Shown piece after piece: positions 15,485 through 21,432 of a stretch of 21,432 nucleotides of DNA. Below the pieces are notes generated by a model, which was not told where the DNA came from, made no database searches, and saw only the letters and a program-made list of their open reading frames with translations. Origin of the DNA: Clostridia bacterium (lineage in GTDB: Bacteria; Bacillota_A; Clostridia; Christensenellales; Aristaeellaceae); the NCBI GenBank assembly GCA_017517815.1, contig JAFWYA010000090.1, forward strand, positions 1 through 21,432. Reading direction: 5' to 3'. Each line of letters starts with the position of its first letter. Position 1 is the stretch's first letter. Position numbers and translations under genes: made by a program.

Positions 15485-16966
15485 TTACAGCGTAACGCCG
15501 GTCTTGAAGATCGCCAGGTCATGATAGCCGTTTCGTTCGCTGCACACCTGTTCGCCCGATGCCACACGCAGCACATAGTCCATCAGATCCTGGGCAAGCT
15601 GCGGCAATTCCGTACCACTGAGCAGCCGTCCGGCGTTGAAGTCGATCCAGTTGCTCTTGTGATTGGCCAGTTTTTCATTGCTGGCAATCTTCACAGTGGG
15701 CACAGGTGATGCAAAGGGCGTTCCTCGTCCGGTAGAAAACAATACGATCTGCGCACCGGACGCCGCCAGCGCCGTAGCTGCAACCAGATCATTGCCGGGG
15801 GCAGACAGCAGATTCAGGCCTGCCTTTTTGACCTTCTGGCCGTAGGTCAGCACATCCTTGACGGGGGCAAAGCCGCTCTTTTGCGTACAGCCCAGCGTCT
15901 TGTCCTCCAGCGTGCTGATTCCGCCCGCCTTGTTGCCGGGAGATGGATTCTCATAGATGGTCTGATGGTGTTCTTCAAAATAACGTTTGAAGTCATTGAT
16001 CAGCGCCACCGTTTTTTCAAACAGTTCCGTCGTCTGGCAGCGGTCCATCAGAATGGTTTCCGCGCCGAACATTTCCGGCACCTCTGTCAGGATGGTGCTG
16101 CCGCCCTGAGCAATGAGCAGATCCGAAAATCCACCGATGGCCGGGTTGGCCGTAATGCCGCTGAAACCGTCAGATCCGCCGCACTTGAGGCCGATGACCA
16201 GCTTGCTTGCCGGGCAGGGCAACCGGTGTTCATCGCGCATCTGCGCCGCCAGTTCTTCAAGCAGTTCCATCGCTGCACCGATCTCATCCTCCACCTGCTG
16301 ACACACGAGGAAGCGCACGCGGCTTTCATCGTAGTCGCCCATGTGTTCACGGATGTGGTCGATGCTGCTGTTTTCGCATCCAAGTCCCAGCACCAGCACA
16401 CCGCCCACATTGGGATGTGTAGCCAGATCCGCCAGAATCTGACGGGTGTTTTCCTGGTCTTCGGTCATCTGCGAACAGCCGTAGGGATGTGGGAATGCAT
16501 ATACATTCTCCACTCCCCCGCCCACAAGGTGCTGCGCTCTGCGCTCCAGCGCACGCGCCACGTCGTTGACGCAGCCGACCGTCGGCAGAATCCACAGCTC
16601 GTTGCGCACGCCCACGCGACCATCTTTGCGCGGATAGCCCATAAACGTTTCTGATTCTTTGGGCTGCAATTCGGCCACATCCGGATGATGTTCGTAGGTC
16701 AGTTCGCTGGAAAGCAGCGTTTTGAGGTTATGCACATGCACATGCTCGCCCTCAGCGATCTCACACTTTGCCTGGCCAATCGGGAAACCATACTTGATGA
16801 CAGGTTCGGCCTGAGCAATCGGCTTCAGCGCAAACTTATGACCGGCAGGCACATCCGTTTTAAGCGTTACAGGCTGACCTTCCACATCTACACGGGTACC
16901 TGCATTCAACGCCGTCAGCGCAACGGCCACGCTGTCGCCCGCGCTGATTTTTAACACTTCACGCAT
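15485..16966 (-). CDS. uxaA: Altronate dehydratase
   Basis: The 493-residue enzyme converts D-altronate to KDG (EC 4.2.1.7). The N-terminal SAF domain (about 8-80) is followed by the long UxaA domain. Visible signatures are the GYPRKDGRVGVRN stretch (110-122), PHPYGCSQ (159-166) and KCGGSDGFSG (261-270), typical of altronate/galactarate dehydratases; at about 490 residues it has the usual UxaA length, which separates it from the slightly longer galactarate dehydratase GarD. It starts 4 bases after the uxaB stop, with its GGAGG site inside the last uxaB codons, so the two are translated from one message. There is no clear terminator after it, so read-through into kdgA is possible. Confidence 0.95.
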   Translation of the reverse strand: MREVLKISAGDSVAVALTALNAGTRVDVEGQPVTLKTDVPAGHKFALKPIAQAEPVIKYGFPIGQAKCEIAEGEHVHVHNLKTLLSSELTYEHHPDVAELQPKESETFMGYPRKDGRVGVRNELWILPTVGCVNDVARALERRAQHLVGGGVENVYAFPHPYGCSQMTEDQENTRQILADLATHPNVGGVLVLGLGCENSSIDHIREHMGDYDESRVRFLVCQQVEDEIGAAMELLEELAAQMRDEHRLPCPASKLVIGLKCGGSDGFSGITANPAIGGFSDLLIAQGGSTILTEVPEMFGAETILMDRCQTTELFEKTVALINDFKRYFEEHHQTIYENPSPGNKAGGISTLEDKTLGCTQKSGFAPVKDVLTYGQKVKKAGLNLLSAPGNDLVAATALAASGAQIVLFSTGRGTPFASPVPTVKIASNEKLANHKSNWIDFNAGRLLSGTELPQLAQDLMDYVLRVASGEQVCSERNGYHDLAIFKTGVTL

Positions 16967-16970
16967 GCTG

Positions 16971-18437
16971 TCAGCCTCCGAAACGTTCGCTCATCACAGT
17001 CTTCATTCCGCGGGCGAGAATATCCTCCAGCGCCTTGCCCACATAGTCAAGCAAACCGGGGATCTTGGTAAGATCTTCACCGAAGAAGCCCTCGTTGCTC
17101 AGGAACAGCTGCGCCATCTCCATGGCGGGCTTGCCGCTGTTTTCAGCAAAGAAGCTGAGCACCGGCGCATCGTCCTGCAGCGTGTAGGGCTGACCTTCAC
17201 GCATGCACTCCAGCTTGCCCTCCTTAAGCGTTCCACCGTGATACAGCGCCATCAGCGAAGCCAGCGAGAACGCCAGGCGCTCGGGCAGCTTGCCTTCCTT
17301 TTCTACAAAACGGGTCAAACTGGGCATGCAGCGGGCGCGCCACTTCGACACGGAGTTCAGGCAGATCGCAAGCAGCGCATGCTTGATGAACGGATTCCTG
17401 AAACGGCCGGTAACTGCCTCAGCAAAGGCCAGCAGGTCATCCTTGGGCAGATCCAGCGTAGGAATGACCTCGTCATACAGCGTATGCTGCATAAAGGCCA
17501 GAATCATCGGGTCGTTCATGGCGTCCAGCACATAGTCGTATCCGCACTGGAAAGCAGCAGGCACAAAAGAGGTGTGCGCGCCGTTGAGGATGCGCACCTT
17601 ACGCTGCTTGTAAGGCTTCTGGTTGTCGGTGAAGATCACAGGCAGGCCGCACTGCGGCAGCGGCAGTTCTTCGGAAATATCCTTTTCACTTTCAATGACC
17701 CACAGTGCAAAAGGTTCGCCGGTAACCAGCAGACGGTCCTCATAGCCCAGCTTTTCCCAGATCGCCTGATCCTCGCCGCGCGGATAACCCGTCACGATAC
17801 GGTCGACCAAAGTCGAAGTGAACACACAGGCCTCATCCAGCCATTTTTCAAAACGATCGCCCAGCTGCCAAACCTTAGCCAGCGCCTTGACACAGCGTTT
17901 AAGCGCAATGCCGTTGTCGTCGATGAGTTCCACCGGCAGCATCACAAGGCCCTTGTCCTTGGCATAATCGAACGCCTCAGCACGTTCGTAGAGGAACTTG
18001 CACAGTTTGCCGGGATAGGTATTGGGCGGACACAGTTCGATGCTGTCGCTTTCATCCAGAACGATGCCGGCTTCTGTGGTATTGCTCACCACAAAGCGCA
18101 GCGTATCGCATTTGGCCAAAGCAGCATACTTGTCATATTCGCCGTAGCAATCTACTGCATCGCTCACACTGGTGATGCCTCGGCTCATTTCGACAGGTTC
18201 TCCATCCACAAGTCCGCGCAGCATAACGGTATAGCGGCAGTCCTGCTCATGAAAAGCGTCCAGATTGCCGAAGGAAATCGGCTTCACCAGTACAACGCTG
18301 CCGTTGAAGTCAGTCTTTTCATTGGCGATATCAATCATATAGTCCACAAAGGCGCGCAGAAAATTACCTTCGCCAAACTGCATTACACGCACCGGGCGCT
18401 GAGCAGCCTGCATCAGCCTTGCATTCAGGCGTTCCAT
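16971..18437 (-). CDS. uxaB: Tagaturonate reductase (altronate oxidoreductase)
   Basis: The 488-residue NADH enzyme reduces D-tagaturonate to D-altronate (EC 1.1.1.58). It is a polyol-specific long-chain dehydrogenase: QFGEGNFLRAF (20-30) is the nucleotide-binding opening, and KVRILNGAHTSF carries the family's catalytic Lys, Asn and His with the expected spacing. Mannonate dehydrogenase UxuB and mannitol dehydrogenases share the fold, but the full length, the FGEGNFLRAF form, and the neighbours UxaA and UxaC favour UxaB. A GGAGGG site lies 8 bases before the ATG. It is the first gene of the leftward uxaBA unit, driven by a promoter with a LacI-type operator in its leader. Confidence 0.94.
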   Translation of the reverse strand: MERLNARLMQAAQRPVRVMQFGEGNFLRAFVDYMIDIANEKTDFNGSVVLVKPISFGNLDAFHEQDCRYTVMLRGLVDGEPVEMSRGITSVSDAVDCYGEYDKYAALAKCDTLRFVVSNTTEAGIVLDESDSIELCPPNTYPGKLCKFLYERAEAFDYAKDKGLVMLPVELIDDNGIALKRCVKALAKVWQLGDRFEKWLDEACVFTSTLVDRIVTGYPRGEDQAIWEKLGYEDRLLVTGEPFALWVIESEKDISEELPLPQCGLPVIFTDNQKPYKQRKVRILNGAHTSFVPAAFQCGYDYVLDAMNDPMILAFMQHTLYDEVIPTLDLPKDDLLAFAEAVTGRFRNPFIKHALLAICLNSVSKWRARCMPSLTRFVEKEGKLPERLAFSLASLMALYHGGTLKEGKLECMREGQPYTLQDDAPVLSFFAENSGKPAMEMAQLFLSNEGFFGEDLTKIPGLLDYVGKALEDILARGMKTVMSERFGG

Positions 18438-18466
18438 ACGTAAGCCCTCCGTCTCTTATTCATTTT

Positions 18467-18486
18467 GAATGTAACCATTTACATTC
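18467..18486. promoter_or_regulatory. LacI-type operator O1 in the uxaB leader
   Basis: GAATGTAA and TTACATTC form a perfect 8-bp inverted repeat around CCAT. The core TGTAACCATTTACA has the usual form of LacI-family operators. It lies about 10-30 bases downstream of the predicted uxaB transcription start, a roadblock position. It also resembles a CcpA cre site. Confidence 0.75.
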
Positions 18487-18497
18487 CCATTGTTTTT

Positions 18498-18526
18498 ATC
18501 TTACTCCTTTTCTGCGTCAACGTCAA
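18498..18526 (-). promoter_or_regulatory. Promoter of uxaBA
   Basis: Minus-strand TTGACG (18521-18526), 17-bp spacer, TAAGAT (18498-18503). A second TTGACG directly follows the first but would be too close to the -10. Confidence 0.65.
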
Positions 18527-18587
18527 TTCATACGCGTTCTGTTTGCAAAATTTTGTCGTGCAGCAAAAGTTTTTACGATTTCAGAGG

Positions 18588-18616
18588 TTGAAAAGAAGAC
18601 TTTACAGTTATATAAT
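18588..18616 (+). promoter_or_regulatory. Promoter of the LacI-family regulator and uxaC
   Basis: TTGAAA (18588-18593), 17-bp spacer and perfect TATAAT (18611-18616). Confidence 0.85.
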
Positions 18617-18635
18617 AAACAATGATATTTCTCTT

Positions 18636-18649
18636 CGTAAGTGTTTACA
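18636..18649. promoter_or_regulatory. LacI-type operator O2 in the regulator leader
   Basis: CGTAAGTGTTTACA matches O1's 14-base core at 10 positions and keeps the GTAA/TTAC half-sites with the same 4-base gap. It lies about 13-26 bases after the predicted start of the regulator, fitting autoregulation; a cre site is the alternative. Confidence 0.6.
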
Positions 18650-18668
18650 CATTTTCCGGGGTGACGCA

Positions 18669-19676
18669 ATGAACATTTATGATATTTCGGAACGTTCAGG
18701 CGTTTCCATCGCAACGGTTTCCCGAGTGCTCAACAACAGCCCGCACGTCAGCTGCAAAACACGCGAAAAAGTGCTGGCCGTCATGCAGGAATGCGGCTAT
18801 GTACCCAACGCATTTGCCCGCGGTCTGGGTCTGAACACCATGAAGACCATCGGGCTTTTGTGCCCAAACGCTGCCGACCCCTATCTGGCTCAGGCGCTGG
18901 CTTATCTTGAAAGAGCCTTCCGCGGGCATGGTTACGACTGCCTGCTCATTTGTACAGGCAGCAACTTGGCCGACCGCATGCAAAACCTTGAAAAAATGAA
19001 AAGTCGGCACGTCGATGGCATGGTGCTGATGGGGTCAACTTTCATTGAAGACAATGAAAAGGACAACGAATACATCCGTACAGCTGCTCAGAGTATGCCG
19101 ATTGTACTGCTGAATGGGTCATGCCAGTACGAAAACGTGTACTGCGTTTTGTGCGATGACCAACAGGCTACACTGGAGGCTGTGCAGCATCTTGTGGATC
19201 ATGGAAGCAAACGCATTTTATATCTGCATCACAGCCGCAACTACAGCGGTCAGAAAAAGCTGGCAGGTTATCTCTCAGGGTTGAAAAGCCGTGGCATTGC
19301 TGTGGATGAAAACCTGATCCGCTTCTTCTCGCAGGATAAAACCAGCGTAACACAGGTGCGTGATTATCTGCTTTCTCTCCATCAGGAAGGTCTGGCCTTT
19401 GATGCAGTGCTCACATCAGAAGACATACTGGCTGTGGGTGCTGTGAAATATGCGCATGCTCTTGCGCTGCCCCTTCCGGAAAAACTAAGCATCATTGGTT
19501 ACAATAACTCAACCATCTGTCACTGCTGCGATCCCGAGCTGACCAGTGTGGACAACAAGCTGCAGGCATTGTGCGATCAATGTGTCGCCACAATGCTTGG
19601 CGTGCTGGAGGGGCGGGATATGCCGCAAAAAACCGTCTTCACAGGTGAGCTTGTCCGCCGCAGCAGCACCCGCTGA
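18669..19676 (+). CDS. LacI-family transcriptional regulator of the hexuronate genes
   Basis: The 335-residue protein has a LacI-type N-terminal helix-turn-helix (MNIYDISERSGVSIATVSRVLNN, 1-23, with the hinge to about 58) and a periplasmic-binding-protein-like effector domain from about 60 (KTIGLLCPN) to the end. The ATG at 18669 behind GGGGTGA begins exactly at the canonical first helix; the frame is open further upstream but that part covers promoter and operator. The gene is divergent from uxaBA and 45 bases upstream of uxaC, with operator-like sites by both promoters, so it most likely represses the uxa genes and itself. The inducer (KDG, a uronate or a keto-uronate) cannot be read from sequence. 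Codon use is less biased than in uxaC (prolines CCG 4, CCC 4, CCA 1). Confidence 0.92.
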   Translation: MNIYDISERSGVSIATVSRVLNNSPHVSCKTREKVLAVMQECGYVPNAFARGLGLNTMKTIGLLCPNAADPYLAQALAYLERAFRGHGYDCLLICTGSNLADRMQNLEKMKSRHVDGMVLMGSTFIEDNEKDNEYIRTAAQSMPIVLLNGSCQYENVYCVLCDDQQATLEAVQHLVDHGSKRILYLHHSRNYSGQKKLAGYLSGLKSRGIAVDENLIRFFSQDKTSVTQVRDYLLSLHQEGLAFDAVLTSEDILAVGAVKYAHALALPLPEKLSIIGYNNSTICHCCDPELTSVDNKLQALCDQCVATMLGVLEGRDMPQKTVFTGELVRRSSTR

Positions 19677-19721
19677 TTTCTCCTCAAAATCATTCAAATT
19701 TCCATAAAGGAGCGATATCCA

Positions 19722-21134
19722 ATGCAAGCATTCATGGACAAAAATTTCCTGCTCAACACCGAAACTGCGCGTACCCTGTACCACGATTATGCGGCCAAGT
19801 GCCCCATCATCGACTACCACTGCCATCTGATCCCCCGTGAAATTTATGAAGACCGTCGCTATGAAAACATCACCCAGGTATGGCTGGGCGGCGACCACTA
19901 CAAGTGGCGCCTGATGCGCTGCGCCGGCGTGCCGGAAAAATACATCACCGGCAAGGAAACCAGCGACTACGAAAAATTCTGCAAGTGGGCCGAGGTCATC
20001 GGCAAGGGCATCGGCAATCCCCTGTATCACTGGAGCCACCTGGAGCTGCGCAACTACTTCGGCTATCAGGGTGCGCTGAGCGCCAAGACGGCTGATGAAG
20101 TATGGAACCTGTGCAACGAAAAGCTGCAAAGCGAAGGCTACAGCGCCCGCGGCCTCATTTCCATGAGCAACGTCGACACCGTCTGCACCACCGACGATCC
20201 CATCGACAATCTGGAGTGGCATCAGAAGCTGGCTGCCGACGCCTCCTTCAAGACCACTGTTCTGCCCGCATGGCGTCCCGACAAGGCCGTCAACATTGAA
20301 AAGCCTGACTTTGCCGAATATATCGCCAAGCTGGCTGCAGCTGCCGAAATGGAGATCAAAACCTTTGCCGACGTTAAGACCGCTCTTGCCCGCCGCATGG
20401 ACTTCTTTGCTGCCAACAACTGCTGCCTGAGCGACCATGGCTTGAACTATGTAGTCTATCTGCCTGCCAGCGATGACGAGGTTGAATCCATCTTTGCCTG
20501 CCGCATGGCCGGTGAAGAGCTGACCGCTGCGGAAGTTGACAACTACAAGACCGCCTGCATGATGTTCTGCGCCAAGCAATACAAGGATCGCAACTGGACC
20601 ATGCAGCTGCACTACGGCTGCCGCCGCGACAACAACCTGACCCGCTATGCTCAGATGGGTCCTGATACCGGCTACGATTGCATCGACAACACTGCCTCCT
20701 CCACCCAGACCGCTGCCTTCCTCGGCGCGATTGAAGCGGCCGATGCGCTTCCCCAGACCATCCTGTACAGCCTTAACCCCAACGACAACCAGGCCATCGG
20801 CACCATCTGCGGCTGCTTCCAGTCCGACGAAGCCGTCAGCAAGATCCAGCATGGTTCTGCCTGGTGGTTCAACGATCACTTCCAGGGCATGACCGATCAG
20901 CTGACCAGCCTTGCCAATCTTGGCTATCTGGCCGGTTTTGTGGGCATGCTCACCGACAGCCGCAGCTTCCTGAGCTATCCCCGTCACGAGTACTTCCGCC
21001 GCATCCTCTGCCGTCTGCTGGGTGAATGGGTCGAAGATGGCCGTTTCCCCAACGACATGGATCTGCTGGGCGAGATTGTCCGCGGCATCAGCTACGAAAA
21101 CGCCAAGAAGTACTTCCACTTCGCCAGCAAGTAA
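19722..21134 (+). CDS. uxaC: Glucuronate/galacturonate isomerase
   Basis: The 470-residue protein is uronate isomerase (EC 5.3.1.12), which turns D-galacturonate into D-tagaturonate and D-glucuronate into D-fructuronate. It is a metal-dependent amidohydrolase-superfamily barrel: DYHCHL (31-36) gives metal ligands H33 and H35, the CTTDDPIDNLEWH region belongs to the conserved core, and MLTDSRSFLSYPRHEYFRR near the C-terminus is the family signature. Length is that of known UxaC. AAAGGAG lies 9 bases before the ATG. It follows the LacI-type regulator with 45 bases between and no terminator, so they are probably cotranscribed. Codon bias is strong: of 14 prolines 10 are CCC, 3 CCT, 1 CCG and none CCA. 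The long antisense open frame here is only a by-product of that bias. Confidence 0.96.
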   Translation: MQAFMDKNFLLNTETARTLYHDYAAKCPIIDYHCHLIPREIYEDRRYENITQVWLGGDHYKWRLMRCAGVPEKYITGKETSDYEKFCKWAEVIGKGIGNPLYHWSHLELRNYFGYQGALSAKTADEVWNLCNEKLQSEGYSARGLISMSNVDTVCTTDDPIDNLEWHQKLAADASFKTTVLPAWRPDKAVNIEKPDFAEYIAKLAAAAEMEIKTFADVKTALARRMDFFAANNCCLSDHGLNYVVYLPASDDEVESIFACRMAGEELTAAEVDNYKTACMMFCAKQYKDRNWTMQLHYGCRRDNNLTRYAQMGPDTGYDCIDNTASSTQTAAFLGAIEAADALPQTILYSLNPNDNQAIGTICGCFQSDEAVSKIQHGSAWWFNDHFQGMTDQLTSLANLGYLAGFVGMLTDSRSFLSYPRHEYFRRILCRLLGEWVEDGRFPNDMDLLGEIVRGISYENAKKYFHFASK

Positions 21135-21143
21135 TTTTCCTTC

Positions 21144-21169
21144 AGGCCGCCTGTATAAGGTGGCCTTTT
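21144..21169 (+). terminator. Terminator of uxaC
   Basis: A 9-bp stem (21144-21152 with 21158-21166, one G-T pair) with a 5-base loop and TTTT following, 9 bases after the stop. Confidence 0.88.
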
Positions 21170-21215
21170 CATATGCAATAAGTATCCCCCGGCAAAGCCG
21201 GGGGTTTTGCATATG
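21170..21215. terminator. Nested hairpin, probable second terminator
   Basis: CCCCCGGC (21186-21193) pairs with GCCGGGGG (21197-21204) around AAA, followed by TTTT. It is enclosed by a second perfect inverted repeat, CATATGCAA (21170-21178) and TTGCATATG (21207-21215). It can terminate rightward transcription and may shield uxaC from the insertion element. Confidence 0.65.
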
Positions 21216-21216
21216 C

Positions 21217-21432
21217 GGGCATAGCCCTAGAATACCAGCTGCGTCCTAACAGACGCATATACGGCCTGACATTTGCATAGGCTTGTTACTTACTTACCCT
21301 TAAAAGGGTTATTATTGTACTTGCCGAGCATTGTCATCTGCTCTCCCAACTTGTCTTCATCCAGTTGGTGTTTAATGTATTCTGCTATTTTCCCTGCATT
21401 CTTTCCTGCTGTATCTACATAATACCCACGGC
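21217..21432 (-). mobile_element. IS200/IS605-family element, one end (left boundary uncertain)
   Basis: The stretch holds the end of tnpA and, beyond its stop, about 70 non-coding bases with small hairpins: GGGC/GCCC at 21217-21227 and TGCGTC/GACGCA at 21240-21257. Elements of this family lack inverted terminal repeats and instead carry subterminal hairpins bound by TnpA. The precise cleavage site cannot be fixed without the other end or an empty site. Confidence 0.65.
21290..21432 (-). CDS. tnpA: IS200/IS605-family transposase TnpA, C-terminal end (runs off the window)
   Basis: Reading leftward from the window edge, the frame gives 47 residues to a TAA at 21290-21292. RGYYVDTAGKN followed by an AEYIKHQLDED helix is the characteristic end of the Y1-type single-strand transposase of IS200/IS605 elements; the tyrosine of the family's helix alpha-D and the HUH motif lie further upstream, outside the window. 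It is converging on uxaC. Whether the copy is intact cannot be judged from this end, but no frameshift or stop is seen. Confidence 0.85.
   Translation of the reverse strand, partial: RGYYVDTAGKNAGKIAEYIKHQLDEDKLGEQMTMLGKYNNNPFKGK

Noticed and set aside
16965..18443. Rightward 492-codon frame opposite uxaB
   Set aside because: Fully antisense to a clear uxaB gene, with low-complexity composition and no family resemblance.
18465..18668. Upstream extension of the LacI-type regulator
   Set aside because: It runs through the operator and promoters; the HTH domain begins exactly at the ATG at 18669.
19509..21212. Long antisense open frame of 567 codons opposite uxaC
   Set aside because: Its alanine-, valine- and glycine-rich product mirrors uxaC codon bias; it spans terminators and the regulator gene end, with no ribosome site or recognisable domain.

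Overview
The window looks like chromosome of a low-to-mid GC member of the Bacillota, most likely an uncultured gut Clostridia of the Oscillospiraceae/Christensenellales kind. This rests on purine-rich AGGAGG-type ribosome sites before almost every gene, sigma-A-like promoters with 17-bp spacers, intrinsic terminators, a GGGtGRT-family protein, and a short-chain dehydrogenase nearly matching the streptococcal 'gluconate 5-dehydrogenase' as I remember it. The species cannot be named from sequence alone.

Left part (1-8100): the end of a highly expressed GGGtGRT-family gene, then a tight five-gene leftward operon read from about 6870 to 568. In transcription order it encodes a VanX/DdpX-type D-Ala-D-Ala dipeptidase, a beta-lactamase-fold serine hydrolase, a GH9-type glycoside hydrolase, a divergent FMN-dependent alpha-hydroxy-acid dehydrogenase-like protein and a sugar isomerase/epimerase-like TIM barrel. 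None has a visible export signal, so this looks like an intracellular pathway for a substrate with D-amino-acid and glycan parts. An M20 metallopeptidase lies just upstream as a separate unit.

Middle part (8100-12300): a putative GHL10-like glycoside hydrolase, an iron/zinc alcohol dehydrogenase of the GldA/HcxA type, and an AlkZ/YcaQ-like DNA glycosylase family protein. Two identical tRNA-Pro(GGG) genes, each with its own promoter and terminator, flank the dehydrogenase.

Right part (12300-21140): a hexuronate catabolic locus. UxaC, UxaB and UxaA convert galacturonate to 2-keto-3-deoxygluconate (KDG). KdgK phosphorylates KDG, and a KdgA aldolase fused to a VOC/glyoxalase-like domain splits the product to pyruvate and glyceraldehyde 3-phosphate. 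An SDR of the gluconate 5-dehydrogenase/DhuD type probably feeds KDG in from unsaturated uronates. A LacI-family regulator is encoded divergently from uxaBA and upstream of uxaC; two LacI-type inverted repeats sit just downstream of the two divergent promoters. No uronate transporter is in the window.

The right edge enters an IS200/IS605-family element, of which the end of tnpA is visible, just past the uxaC terminators. No CRISPR array, prophage or plasmid origin was seen.
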